DNA of 59,821 nucleotides, taken from assembly GCF_009760915.1 (NCBI RefSeq), contig NZ_VIDQ01000042.1, positions 1 through 59,821 on the forward strand, read 5' to 3'. Shown here piece by piece: positions 25,163 through 33,753 of the stretch; the first letter of the stretch is position 1; each line of letters opens with the position of its first letter. The stretch comes from Azohydromonas aeria. GTDB lineage: Bacteria; Pseudomonadota; Gammaproteobacteria; Burkholderiales; Burkholderiaceae_C. The notes beneath the pieces are model-generated. The model had not been told where the DNA came from and did not search any database. It worked only from the letters and a program-made list of their open reading frames with translations. The translations under genes were made by a program, and so were the position numbers.

Positions 25163-25591
25163 TCAGCGCACTGCCAGCAGTTCGACCTCGAAGGTCAGGG
25201 TGCTGTTGCCCGGGATCACGCCCGGGATGCCTTGCGGCCCGTACGCGGTGGCGGGCGGGCAGGTCAGCTTGGCCTTGCCGCCGACCTTCATGCGCTGCAG
25301 CCCCTCGGTCCAGCAGGGAATGACGCGGTTGAGCGGGAACGTGGCGGGCTGGCCGCGCTTGTGGGAGCTGTCGAACTCCTTGCCGTCGGCCAGGGTGCCG
25401 CGGTAGTGCACCTGCACCGTGCTCGTGGCCGCGGGCTGCGCGCCCTGCCCCTTGACGCTGTGCTCGATGGTCACGCCCGACGGGAGCTTCTCGTTATCGG
25501 AGGCGGCCGGCGCGGCGGCCGTCGGCTGGGCCGCGGCGAGCTGCGCGGCGAGCGCCAGCAGCGCGGCGCCGGCCAGGGAAATCTTGTTCAT
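25163..25591 (-). CDS. FKBP-type peptidyl-prolyl isomerase, exported
   Basis: A 142-residue protein. A signal peptide (about 1-21, ending AAA/Q) is followed by a short linker and a single FKBP domain: VQVHYRGTLADGKEFDSS, then PATFPLNRVIPCWTEGLQRMKVGGKAKLTCPPATAYG and a closing STLTFEVELLAV. It catalyses cis-trans isomerisation at proline and would act in the periplasm as a folding helper. It stands alone, with a pyrimidine-rich, not purine-rich, sequence before the ATG, so translation initiation is not of the standard kind. Confidence 0.92.
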   Translation of the reverse strand: MNKISLAGAALLALAAQLAAAQPTAAAPAASDNEKLPSGVTIEHSVKGQGAQPAATSTVQVHYRGTLADGKEFDSSHKRGQPATFPLNRVIPCWTEGLQRMKVGGKAKLTCPPATAYGPQGIPGVIPGNSTLTFEVELLAVR

Positions 25592-25673
25592 GAGGAGGAG
25601 CCCGGCGCGGGGCCGGCGGGTTGCGGGAGAGCGCAGTGTCGCCGCTTTCGCCGCCGCTCCTGGCCCGCGGCGC

Positions 25674-25985
25674 TCAGGCGTGCCCGGGGGCGTAGCTGAA
25701 GCCGCCGCCGCGCTCGCGCTCCAGGCGGGTCTCTTCCATCAGGTCTTCCTGCACCGGGTCGGGCGCGCCGCCGCGGCGCAGGTGCTCCTCGTACCAAGCC
25801 GAGATCAGCGCGCAGACGATGGGCTGCGGGCCCTCGGTGAGCTCGTCCATGTCGAAGCCGCTGGCCTCGCAGATGGCCTCGATGGGCTGGGTGTCGAAGA
25901 TCACGGCGCCGTCGCGGACGTCGCGCGACAGGCGCAGGTCCTCGAAGTTCACGCCGTCGGGAATGGTGGCCTGCAGTCGGATCAA
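25674..25985 (-). CDS. Small hypothetical protein
   Basis: A 103-residue soluble protein opening IRLQATIPDGVNFEDLRLSRD, with an acidic middle (IFDTQPIEAICEASGFDMDELTEGPQPIVCALISAWYEEHLRRGG) and a Glu/Arg-rich end. I do not recognise its family. The start is taken as TTG at 25985, six bases after GAGGAG; ATGs at 26048 and 26069 in the same frame lack a binding site and would add a Pro/Ala/Gly-rich stretch of poor coding character. It lies between the FKBP gene and the membrane-protein gene on the same strand. Confidence 0.55.
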   Translation of the reverse strand: MIRLQATIPDGVNFEDLRLSRDVRDGAVIFDTQPIEAICEASGFDMDELTEGPQPIVCALISAWYEEHLRRGGAPDPVQEDLMEETRLERERGGGFSYAPGHA

Positions 25986-26135
25986 GCTGGCTCCTCTCTG
26001 GACTGGCGCCCGCGCCGCGGCGGGCCTTCCTGGGGTGGACCCGTGCATGGTGCCGGGCCGTTCGCACAACTGGAGCAGGCTGCGCGCCCGGGCCCCCGGA
26101 CGGACGGTCCGGCCACGTGGCCGGACCCGCCCGGA

Positions 26136-26459
26136 TCAGTCACGGATCTCCCGCACCTCGGCGTCCACGACCTCGCCGCGGCCGTGCCCGGCACGGCCGC
26201 CGCCCCAGGGCGCCGAGGTACCAGGATAACCGGCCCCGCGCCGCGCCCAGTGGAAACGCAGGTCGCCGCGGCGCAGGCGCCGGCGCGCCACCAGCGCCAC
26301 CACCAGCAGCACGCCGGCCGCCACCAGCCCGGCCAGGAGCGTGAAGGCCATCAGGAACAGGGCCGCCACGCCCAGCGCCAGGCGCCGCAGCAGCGTGGCC
26401 AGGGTGTCGAGCAGGCGCGCCGGGCCTTCGGTCCGGCGCGCGGAGTGCGGCAGATGCAT
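26136..26459 (-). CDS. Small membrane protein
   Basis: A 107-residue protein. A basic N-terminus is followed by hydrophobic sequence (about 24-58: LALGVAALFLMAFTLLAGLVAAGVLLVVALVARRR) that can make one long or two short membrane helices, then a basic, Gly-rich cytoplasmic tail ending VVDAEVREIRD. No family recognised. It is 58 bases downstream of the Bax-inhibitor-1-like gene on the same strand and may be co-expressed with it. Confidence 0.55.
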   Translation of the reverse strand: MHLPHSARRTEGPARLLDTLATLLRRLALGVAALFLMAFTLLAGLVAAGVLLVVALVARRRLRRGDLRFHWARRGAGYPGTSAPWGGGRAGHGRGEVVDAEVREIRD

Positions 26460-26517
26460 GGAGTCGTCGCCTTTTTGAAGTCGTGTGTCGAGGGCCCAGT
26501 ATCGCCGCAGGGTTTCC

Positions 26518-27216
26518 TCAGTCGTCGTTGCCGCCGAAGATGCCCAGCAGCGCCAGCAGCGACTGGAAGACATTGAACAGGCTCAGGTACACGCCCAGCG
26601 TCGCGGTGATGTAGTTCGTCTCCAGCCCGTCCTGCACGCGCTTGAGGTCGTGCAGGATGAAGGCCGAGAAGATGCCGATGGCCATCACCGCCACCGTGAT
26701 CATCAGCGCGCTCGACTGGATGAACACGTTGGCAACGCCCGCCACCAGCAGCATCACCGCGCCGATGAACAGCCACTTGCCCATCGACGTCAGGTCGCGC
26801 TTGATCACCGTGGACAGCATGGCCATGCCCAGGAAGATCGCGCTGGTGCCGGCGAAGGCCGTCATCACCAGGCTCGCGCCGTTGGACAGGCCCAGCACCG
26901 TGCCCACCAGGCGCGACAGCATCACGCCCATGAAGAAGGTGAAGGCCAGCAGCACCGGCACGCCGGCGGCCGAGTTCTTGGTCTTCTCGATGGCGAACAT
27001 GAAACCGAAGGCGCCGGCCAGGAACACCACCAGGCTCACCATCGGCGACAGCGCGCTCGACAACCCCGTGGCGATGCCCAGCCAGGCGCCGGCCACGGTC
27101 GGCACCATCGACAGCGCGAGCAGCCAGTAGGTGTTGCGCAGCACGCGCTGCTGCTGCGCAGCGCCGGCCATCGTGCCGGCGGTGCGGGCGTTGAGGTCGA
27201 TCTGCTGAAGGTTCAT
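26518..27216 (-). CDS. Bax inhibitor-1/YccA family membrane protein
   Basis: A 232-residue protein with about seven membrane helices and the family's marks: an N-terminal LRNTYWLLALSMVPTVAGAW, the central TSAIFLGMAMLSTVIKRDLTSMGKWLFIGA and a C-terminal LYLSLFNVFQSLLALLG-like ending with acidic residues. In E. coli the relative YccA modulates the FtsH protease, and bacterial BsYetJ conducts calcium; which role applies here is unknown. CGGAGAG precedes the ATG at 27216. Confidence 0.93.
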   Translation of the reverse strand: MNLQQIDLNARTAGTMAGAAQQQRVLRNTYWLLALSMVPTVAGAWLGIATGLSSALSPMVSLVVFLAGAFGFMFAIEKTKNSAAGVPVLLAFTFFMGVMLSRLVGTVLGLSNGASLVMTAFAGTSAIFLGMAMLSTVIKRDLTSMGKWLFIGAVMLLVAGVANVFIQSSALMITVAVMAIGIFSAFILHDLKRVQDGLETNYITATLGVYLSLFNVFQSLLALLGIFGGNDD

Positions 27217-27397
27217 GAGGGCTCTCCGAAGACGCTTTCGTGCCGCCCCCGCGGCGAAGGCCGCGGGACTTGGGCGACAGCGTCAATCTAGGGGCATCCT
27301 GACTTCGAAACAATCAGAACGTTGCGATGCGTTTCATCGAAAAAACTGGATCGTCAATCGCCCCGGGCGGGGAGGCGGCGGCCCCTTGGCGGGGGTG

Positions 27398-28474
27398 TCA
27401 GGGCGTGATCGCCACCTTCAGCACGCCGTCGCGCTGGTGGCCGAAGAGCTCATAGGCGGCCTCGATGGCGTCGAGTCTGAAGCGGTGCGTGACCATCGCG
27501 CCCAGGTCCACGCGGCCGGCCTCGATCACGGCCATGAGCCGGCGCATGCGCTCCTTGCCGCCCGGGCACAGCGAGGTGACGATGCGGTGGTCGCCCAGCC
27601 CGGCGGCAAAGGCGTCCAGCGGGATGCGCAGGTCGGTCGAGTACACGCCCAGGCTGGAGAGCGTGCCGCCCGGGCGCAGCACGCGCAAGGCGGCCTCGAA
27701 GGTGGCCTGCGTGCCCAGCGCCTCGATGGCGGCGTCCACGCCGCGCCCGCCGGTCAGGCGCAGGATCTCCGAGACCGGGTCCACGCGGCTGGCGTCGATG
27801 ACCACGTCGGCGCCCATGCGCTGCGCCGTCTCCAGCCGCGCCGGCAGCCGGTCCACGCCGATGACGAGGCTGGCCCCCGCCAGCCGTGCGCCGGCCGTGG
27901 CGCACAGCCCGATGGGCCCCTGCGCGAACACCGCCACCGCGTCGCCGATGCGGATGCCCGCGCTCTCCGCGCCCGCGAAGCCCGTGGACATGATGTCCGG
28001 GCACATCAGCACCTGCTCGTCGGTGAGGCCGTCGGGCACGGGCGCGAGGTTGAACATCGCGTCGGGCACGAGTACGTACTCGGCCTGGCAGCCGTCGATG
28101 GTGTTGCCGAAGCGCCAGCCGCCCATGGGCTTCCAGCCGTGCGCGGCGCCGGCCGCGCCGTCCTGGGCGCAGAAGCCGCACTGGCAGGCGTTGCTCCAGC
28201 CGCTGGGCGTGATGGCCCCGGCGATCACGCGCTGGCCCTCCCGGTAGCCCTTGACGGCCGAGCCCAGCTTCTCGATCACGCCCACGGGCTCGTGGCCGAT
28301 GGTCAGCCCGCGCGCCACCGGGTACTCGCCCTTGAGGATGTGCACGTCGGTGCCGCAGATCGTGGTGGTGGTGATGCGCACCAGCGCGTCGAGCGCGCCC
28401 ACGTCCGGGACGGGCTTGTCGTCGAGCACGATGCGGCCCGGTTCGACGAAGACGGCGGCTTTCATCATCGGCAT
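27398..28474 (-). CDS. Zinc-dependent secondary alcohol dehydrogenase-like protein
   Basis: A 358-residue medium-chain dehydrogenase. The catalytic zinc site has Cys40, His61 and Glu62 (GHEPVG) and an aspartate in CPDIMSTG (Asp160) as possible third ligand, as in the isopropanol dehydrogenases of Clostridium and Thermoanaerobacter. The structural lobe has three closely spaced cysteines (97, 99, 102), so the second zinc site may be incomplete. The cofactor turn is FAQGPIGLCA. It would oxidise small secondary alcohols or reduce ketones with NAD(P). AAGGAG precedes the start. It is followed upstream by NhaR on the same strand. Confidence 0.88.
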   Translation of the reverse strand: MPMMKAAVFVEPGRIVLDDKPVPDVGALDALVRITTTTICGTDVHILKGEYPVARGLTIGHEPVGVIEKLGSAVKGYREGQRVIAGAITPSGWSNACQCGFCAQDGAAGAAHGWKPMGGWRFGNTIDGCQAEYVLVPDAMFNLAPVPDGLTDEQVLMCPDIMSTGFAGAESAGIRIGDAVAVFAQGPIGLCATAGARLAGASLVIGVDRLPARLETAQRMGADVVIDASRVDPVSEILRLTGGRGVDAAIEALGTQATFEAALRVLRPGGTLSSLGVYSTDLRIPLDAFAAGLGDHRIVTSLCPGGKERMRRLMAVIEAGRVDLGAMVTHRFRLDAIEAAYELFGHQRDGVLKVAITP

Positions 28475-28597
28475 GGCAGAGCTCCTTGGCAGGACCGGTC
28501 GAAGCCGCCAGCGTGTCCCCGGCCCGCGCCCGCCGCCTTGCGCCAGCGCAAGCGCGCGCCGCCGCCGCCGCCGCCGCCGCGCGAGTGTGGGCGGATG

Positions 28598-29527
28598 TCA
28601 GCGCCGCCGCGCCGGCGCCGCACGCGGCTTGGACGGGGCCGCAAAGAACTCGTTGCGCGCGGCCTGCGTGATCGCCACCACGCAGGGGTGCGTGATGCGC
28701 CGCTCCACCGAGATGGCGAAGAAGTCCTCCTCCACGCCCTGGGCCGTGCCCACGGCCTGCACGCCGAACTGGGCCTCGATCTCGGCGCCCAGCACGGCCG
28801 GCGCGGCGAAGAAGCCGACGCTGCGGCGGCCGAACTCCTGGATCAGCGCGCTGTCGTCGAACTCGCCGACCACGCGCGGGCGAATGCCCTGCGATTGCCA
28901 CCAGGCGCGCAGCCGCTGGCTCATGGCCGAGTCCTCGCCGGGCATGAGCAGCGGCGCGCCGTCGAGACAGCCGGGGAAGTCGCCGGGATGGCGCTCGCGC
29001 AGCGCCGCGCTGGCGAAGATGCTCAGCGCCGAGCTGCCCAGGCGGTGGCTGAAGGCGCGCACCGACACGCCGGCGGGAATGGGCGCGTCGGCGATCACGA
29101 GGTCGAGCTTGTGCAGCGCCAGCTCGGCCAGCAGCAGGTCCAGCTTCCACTCGCGGCAGACGATGCGCACGTCCTGCACCGCGAAGGCGGGCTCGACCAG
29201 GTGATAGGCGATGGCCTTGGGCACGGCATCGGCCACGCCGACGCGGAATTCCAGCGTGCGCCCGCGCTCGGTGCGCTCGCGCACGGCCGCTTCCAGCTCG
29301 GCGCCCAGGCCGAAGATCTCCTTGGCGTAGTCCATCACCACGCGCCCGGTGTCAGTGAGCACCAGGCGCCGGCCGCTGCGCGCGAACAGCGGGCTGCCCA
29401 GCCGGTCTTCGAGCAGCTGGATCTGGCCGCTCACCGTCTGCGGCGTGAGATGCAACTGCTCGCTGGCGCGCGCCACGCTGCCGGTCTCGGCCACCTGCAA
29501 GAAATACTGAAGGTGCTTGTAGTTCAT
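28598..29527 (-). CDS. nhaR: NhaR-like LysR-family regulator
   Basis: A 309-residue LysR-type transcriptional regulator. The N-terminal winged helix reads MNYKHLQYFLQVAETGSVARASEQLHLTPQTVSGQI, wording typical of NhaR, with a ligand-binding domain following. NhaR in E. coli activates the sodium/proton antiporter gene nhaA under alkaline sodium stress. Here no nhaA is present; the gene is divergent from a RaiA/HPF-like gene across 116 AT-richer bases that probably carry the LysR operator. The name is by family resemblance, and the regulon is not known. Confidence 0.82.
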   Translation of the reverse strand: MNYKHLQYFLQVAETGSVARASEQLHLTPQTVSGQIQLLEDRLGSPLFARSGRRLVLTDTGRVVMDYAKEIFGLGAELEAAVRERTERGRTLEFRVGVADAVPKAIAYHLVEPAFAVQDVRIVCREWKLDLLLAELALHKLDLVIADAPIPAGVSVRAFSHRLGSSALSIFASAALRERHPGDFPGCLDGAPLLMPGEDSAMSQRLRAWWQSQGIRPRVVGEFDDSALIQEFGRRSVGFFAAPAVLGAEIEAQFGVQAVGTAQGVEEDFFAISVERRITHPCVVAITQAARNEFFAAPSKPRAAPARRR

Positions 29528-29643
29528 GCCGTGATCATCAGATTTTTCCTACAAGCAAGCGAGGAAGAACCGGATTTACCAAATTTTTTGGGCTGCCTAG
29601 AGTGGTCGCGTCGTCACTTGCCCGCCGGACGGGAGAGCATTGA

Positions 29644-29964
29644 ATGGAGATCCGAGTGCATGCCGCCTGCGCCCGCGCCGCCGCGCTGGCCGACCACGCA
29701 CGCCGCCGCCTGCTGTACGTGCTGCGCTCGCACCAGCACCAGGTCGAGCATGTCGAGGTACGGCTGGGCGACACGCGCAGCCGCCGCGGTGCGCAGGACG
29801 GCTACTGCAAGGTGCAGTTGCGGCTGGTGCATGCCGGCGTGGCCACGGTGGTGGATGTCGCCCACGACATCCACGAGGCCATCGACCGCGCCATCGACCG
29901 CGCCGGCCGCGCCGTGACCGAGCACCTGGCGCAGCTGCGCGGCGCGCAGCCGGCCGCGGCCTGA
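29644..29964 (+). CDS. RaiA/HPF-like ribosome-associated protein
   Basis: A 106-residue protein with the beta-alpha-beta-beta-beta-alpha arrangement of the hibernation-promoting factor family: EIRVHAACARAAALADHARRRL, then VEHVEVRLGD, CKVQLRLVHAGVATVVDVAHDIHEAIDRAIDRAGRAVTEHL. It lacks the C-terminal domain of long HPF. Members bind the ribosome A/P-site region and silence translation under stress. GGGAGAG lies before the ATG. It is divergent from NhaR and followed by a strong terminator. Confidence 0.72.
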   Translation: MEIRVHAACARAAALADHARRRLLYVLRSHQHQVEHVEVRLGDTRSRRGAQDGYCKVQLRLVHAGVATVVDVAHDIHEAIDRAIDRAGRAVTEHLAQLRGAQPAAA

Positions 29965-30024
29965 ACGGCCTGCCGCGTTGACCCCCTGACACCCGCGCGT
30001 CGCCTGGGTGTCGCAGACCAACCA

Positions 30025-30047
30025 CCCCGCCGCGGCGGGGTTTTCGC
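30025..30047 (+). terminator. Rho-independent terminator
   Basis: The perfect palindrome CCCCGCCGCGGCGGGG is followed by TTTTCGCTTT. It lies between the ends of the convergent RaiA-like and lutB genes and fits termination of the plus-strand transcript. Confidence 0.88.
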
Positions 30048-30080
30048 TTTCAGCGCCCCGGCGTCCCGCGACCGGACGCT

Positions 30081-31553
30081 TCATTCGCTCCGCTGCTCGG
30101 CCAGGCGCTCGCGCAGGCTGCGCGCGGCCGGGCGCAGCGGCGTGCGGTGGTCGGTCCAGCCCAGCTGCGCCGTGGGCAGCAGCTCGCGCAGCCGCCCGCC
30201 CAGGCGCAGCGCGCCGCCGTAGAGCGCCGGGCGCTCGTTGAGCCAGGCCCAGGCCTTCCAGGCCAGCGCCTCCTTCCAGTCCTTGGCGCTGGCCTGGCCG
30301 GCCAGCGGCGCGTGGCCCGCCTCGGGCTCGTGCTTGGCGGCGTGGCGCAGCTGCATCAGCAGCTCCGGGATCGGGATGCCCACCGGGCACACCTCCGAGC
30401 ACGCGCCGCACAGGCTGCTGGCGGTGGGCAGGTCCTGCGTCGGCTCCAGCCCCAGCAGGTGCGGCGAGATGATCGAGCCGATCGGCCCCGGATAGGTCGT
30501 GCCGTAGGCCAGGCCGCCGATGCGCGCGTACACCGGGCAGTGGTTCATGCACGCGCCGCAGCGGATGCACTGCAGCGTGGGACGGAAGTCGGCGTCGCGG
30601 TAGGCCTGGCTGCGGCCGTTGTCGAGCAGGATCAGGTGCTGCTCGGCCGGGCCGTCGAGCTCGCCCGGGCGGCGCGGGCCGCTGATGGCGTTGAAATAGG
30701 TCGTCACCGCCTGGCCCGTGGCCGAGCGCGTGAGCAGCGAGAACAGCGGCAGCACGTGCTCGAAGCGCTCCACCACCTTCTCGATGCCGGTGATGGCGAT
30801 GTGCACCTCGGGCACCGTGGTGCACATGCGCCCGTTGCCCTCGTTCTCGACCAGCACCAGCGTGCCGGTGTCGGCCACCATGAAGTTCACGCCCGAGACG
30901 CCGATGGGCGCGTCGCGGAACTCGTTGCGCAGCACGCGGCGGCCGATGGCGATGAGCTCGTCCACGTCCTCGGTGTAGGGCGTGTCGGGGATGCGCTCGC
31001 TGAACAGCGCGGCGATCTGCTCCTTGGTCTTGTGGATGGCCGGCATGATGATGTGGCTGGGCCGCTCGCCGGCGAGCTGCACGATGTACTCGCCCATGTC
31101 CGACTCCAGGCAGCTCACGCCCTGCTCGGCCATGCGGTGGTTCAGCTCGATCTCCTCGCTGACCATCGACTTGCCCTTGATCATGCGCTTGGCGCCATGC
31201 GCGCGCGCCAGGGCCAGGAAGATGGCGTTGGCCTCTTCCGGCGTCGCGGCCCAGTGCACCCGCACGCCGCGCTCGGTCAGGCGCTGCTCCAGCCGCTCCA
31301 GCAGCTCGGGCAGCTTCGACAGGCTGTACTGGCGGACGGCCTCGCCGACGTGGCGCAGCGCCTCGAAGCCGTCGCGGTCGGCGAAATGCGCGCCGCGCTT
31401 GGCCTGCAGGAAATCCATGGCGCTGCGGAAGCTGCGGCGCAGGTGGGCATCGTCCACGGCCTCGCGCGTGCGCGCCTTGAAGGCGCGCGGGTCCACGAAG
31501 TGCAGCGGCGCCTCGGCGGCCGCGGCTTCATTCGGCATCAGTTGCGCGCTCAT
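30081..31553 (-). CDS. lutB: L-lactate utilisation iron-sulfur protein LutB
   Basis: A 490-residue LUD-domain protein with a C-terminal double 4Fe-4S ferredoxin module: CIRCGACMNHCP and CGACSEVCP. The N-terminal LUD part includes AKRMIKGKSMVSEEIELNHRM and VSGVNFMVADTGTLVLVENEGNGRM. With LutA and LutC it forms the cytoplasmic complex that oxidises L-lactate to pyruvate. Its ATG overlaps the lutC stop by four bases (ATGA). The gene order lutA-lutC-lutB differs from the Bacillus order lutA-lutB-lutC. An LldP lactate permease is not seen in the window. Confidence 0.92.
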   Translation of the reverse strand: MSAQLMPNEAAAAEAPLHFVDPRAFKARTREAVDDAHLRRSFRSAMDFLQAKRGAHFADRDGFEALRHVGEAVRQYSLSKLPELLERLEQRLTERGVRVHWAATPEEANAIFLALARAHGAKRMIKGKSMVSEEIELNHRMAEQGVSCLESDMGEYIVQLAGERPSHIIMPAIHKTKEQIAALFSERIPDTPYTEDVDELIAIGRRVLRNEFRDAPIGVSGVNFMVADTGTLVLVENEGNGRMCTTVPEVHIAITGIEKVVERFEHVLPLFSLLTRSATGQAVTTYFNAISGPRRPGELDGPAEQHLILLDNGRSQAYRDADFRPTLQCIRCGACMNHCPVYARIGGLAYGTTYPGPIGSIISPHLLGLEPTQDLPTASSLCGACSEVCPVGIPIPELLMQLRHAAKHEPEAGHAPLAGQASAKDWKEALAWKAWAWLNERPALYGGALRLGGRLRELLPTAQLGWTDHRTPLRPAARSLRERLAEQRSE

Positions 31554-32272
31554 CGCTGCGGCTCCCCGGTGGCAGGCAGGTCGTTGACCAGGACGATCAC
31601 CAGCTCTTTCGGCCCGTGGGCGCCGAAGGCCAGCACCTGCTGGATGTCGGCGGTCTTGGACGGGCCGGTGACCAGCAGCAGGTTCGTGGGCATGTCGTCC
31701 TGCGTGGCGGTGACGGCGCCCAGCGCCGCGGGCAGCCCCGGGTGGAGGCGGCTGGCGCGCAGCACGGCCACGTGCAGCGGCGGCACCAGCGACAGCGTGC
31801 GCGGCTCGTGCGCGCCCGGGCGCAGCACCAGCGTCCCGGTGTCGGCGATGCCGGCCTCGGCAGCGGTGACGCCGGCATCCACGGCGTCGAAGAGCTCGCC
31901 CTTCCACTGCGCCAGCGGCTGCTCGAAGCGGCGCACGGCGAAGCCCTGCAGCGCGGCGTCGAGCCCCGGCTGCAGCGCGCTGGCCGCACCGATGGCCACG
32001 CGCGTGCAGCCGCGCTGCGCCAGCGCCTGGCGTACCACCGCCGGCCAGCCGGCTTCGTCGGCGTGCAGCACCTCGGCGCGCCAGCCGCGGGCAGCGGCTT
32101 CGAACGGGGCGATGAGCGTGGCCGGGTCCACGCGCGGGCCGCGGCTGCCACGGCCGTAGGGACCATCCAGGTACGGGGCAAGGTCGGGCGCCGGCAGCGG
32201 CGCGGCCGGCGCGGCCGCGCGCAGGGCGCCCAGGATGGCGCTGCGCGCGCCGCGGGTGTCGGGCAGGTTCAT
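31550..32272 (-). CDS. lutC: Lactate utilisation protein LutC
   Basis: A 240-residue LUD-domain subunit of the LutABC L-lactate oxidase complex. The conserved LUD motif GIADTGTLVLRPG and the closing VTGPSKTADIQQVLAFGAHGPKEL (with the family's GPSRTADIE-like pattern) are clear. The protein starts 22 bases after lutA ends and its stop overlaps the lutB start, so the three genes form one tight operon. Confidence 0.92.
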   Translation of the reverse strand: MNLPDTRGARSAILGALRAAAPAAPLPAPDLAPYLDGPYGRGSRGPRVDPATLIAPFEAAARGWRAEVLHADEAGWPAVVRQALAQRGCTRVAIGAASALQPGLDAALQGFAVRRFEQPLAQWKGELFDAVDAGVTAAEAGIADTGTLVLRPGAHEPRTLSLVPPLHVAVLRASRLHPGLPAALGAVTATQDDMPTNLLLVTGPSKTADIQQVLAFGAHGPKELVIVLVNDLPATGEPQR

Positions 32273-32294
32273 GCGGGGGCTCCGGGAAAGCGCT

Positions 32295-33119
32295 TCAGTC
32301 GGTGACCTGGCGGGCGGCGTCAGCCGCGCCCTGGCGCTCGCGCACGAAGCTGGCCAGGTGCACGCAGCGCGGCAGCGCTTCGCCGGCGGCGCGGCGCTTC
32401 TCGGCGGCGTGGTGCAGGTTGAGCAGGCAGCCGCAGTCGGCGCTCACGAGCACGTCGGCGCCGCAGTCGCGGATGCTGTCGAGCTTGTCGCCGACCATGG
32501 CGCCGGAGATGGCCGGATGCCGCGCCGAGAAGGTGCCGCCGAAGCCGCAGCACTCGGCCACGCGCGCCTGCTGCACCACCTCCACCCCGGGCAGCGCGCG
32601 CAGCAGCGCCTCGCCGGGCTCGTGCGTGCCCATCTCGCGCCGCGCCGAGCAGGAGGTGTGCAGCGCCACTTTCAGGCTCAACACGGGACCGGATGCAGGC
32701 GTCGCGGCGGCCGGTTCGGCCAGGCCCAGCACGTCGCAGGCGAAGGCGCTGAATTCCACCACCCGCTGCGCCACGGCGCGGGCACGCTCGGCCAGCGCAG
32801 GATCGTCGGCAAACAGGCGCGGCCAGTGGTGCACCATCATCCCGGCGCAGGAACCCGAGGGCACGACGACCGGCCAGGGCTGCGGGAACAGGTCCAGCTG
32901 CGCCCGCGCCACGCGGCGCGCCTCCTCGGTGTAACCGCTGGTGTAGGCCGGCTGGCCGCAGCAGCTCTGGGCCGGGGGGAACTCGACCTCGATGCCGGCG
33001 GCGCGGATCAGGCTGATGGCGTCCATCCCGGCCTGCGGCGCCACGGCGTCCACCAGGCAGGTGGCAAAAAAGTAGACCCGCTGCGGTCGGATCCGGCTCG
33101 GCGGCGCGGTGCTGTACAT
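32295..33119 (-). CDS. lutA: Lactate utilisation iron-sulfur protein LutA
   Basis: A 274-residue protein with two CCG domains (cysteine-rich domains of the GlpC/HdrB kind): FPPAQSCCGQPAYTSGY and VAECCGFGGTFSARHP, plus the earlier FATCLVD and TSCSARRE cysteines. These ligate an iron-sulfur cluster in the lactate-oxidising complex with LutB and LutC. First gene of the operon. The upstream intergenic region (33120-33560) is the AT-richest part nearby and probably carries the promoter. Confidence 0.92.
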   Translation of the reverse strand: MYSTAPPSRIRPQRVYFFATCLVDAVAPQAGMDAISLIRAAGIEVEFPPAQSCCGQPAYTSGYTEEARRVARAQLDLFPQPWPVVVPSGSCAGMMVHHWPRLFADDPALAERARAVAQRVVEFSAFACDVLGLAEPAAATPASGPVLSLKVALHTSCSARREMGTHEPGEALLRALPGVEVVQQARVAECCGFGGTFSARHPAISGAMVGDKLDSIRDCGADVLVSADCGCLLNLHHAAEKRRAAGEALPRCVHLASFVRERQGAADAARQVTD

Positions 33120-33753
33120 CCGTTTCCCTCGTCATCGCACCGTCGCGGCCTCGTCCGGCCCGCTGACAGCAACGCACTGCTCAATGCGGTCGCGCACCGG
33201 GCGACCGCTCCTGTTGCCGGGGCCGGGCGCCCCGCAAGGGCGCGAGTGTAGGAGAGGCCTGCACGCCACCGACTTGAGGGATATCAATCCGGCGGCAGAC
33301 GCCGCGGCCCGTCATGCCGACTGCCCAATGGCACCACCTTCGATACGAAATAAAACATATTTAAAACAAAAAGCAACACTGGCCGGCTCGTATCAATTTT
33401 GAAACGTCGGCGCGCCCATGTTGCAGGAACCCGCGTTTGCGGGTTCGCAAGCGCTGCGAATTCCCGGCAAAAATCCACCCACGCCGTCTTCGGGAAGGTC
33501 TGGAGGGCAGCGTAATTTGACAAGACCACAAAAAGACCTTGAGGGAGGTGCCCGGGCCATGCATTACCGCGACCACCGCGATTGCCGCGCCTGCAGGCGT
33601 GCTCCCTCGACCAGGGAGTGCACATCGGCTGAAACCGCCCTGCTCAAACTTGTTTCAGCCATGTGAAAGCATTTGCCATTCCTGCCCTGAAATCTCCTGG
33701 CTCCAGGATGGAGAAGTTTGGGTGGGCACGTTCATCCGAAAAGGCAGGTACTC
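33120..33753. promoter_or_regulatory. AT-richer divergent region with leader hairpins
   Basis: This 634-base gap separates the lut operon from the nucleotide-sugar cassette. Its centre (33340-33400) is AT-rich and carries the inverted pair GATACGA / TCGTATC. A consensus-like TTGACA box is at 33517-33522, without a good -10 box. Further down, two hairpins lie in series: CTCCCT/AGGGAG (33602-33618) and GCTGAAAC/GTTTCAGC (33628-33659). A GGGAGG-led 35-codon reading frame (33559-33666) overlaps them. The arrangement suggests a structured leader before the acyltransferase gene, perhaps for attenuation. Confidence 0.4.

Noticed and set aside
28598..29527. Calling an nhaA antiporter next to the NhaR-like gene
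   Set aside because: No antiporter reading frame is present nearby; neighbours are an alcohol dehydrogenase and a RaiA-like gene.
33284..33625. Minus-strand frames of 71 and 113 codons upstream of lutA
   Set aside because: Poor start signals and composition not like the genome's genes.
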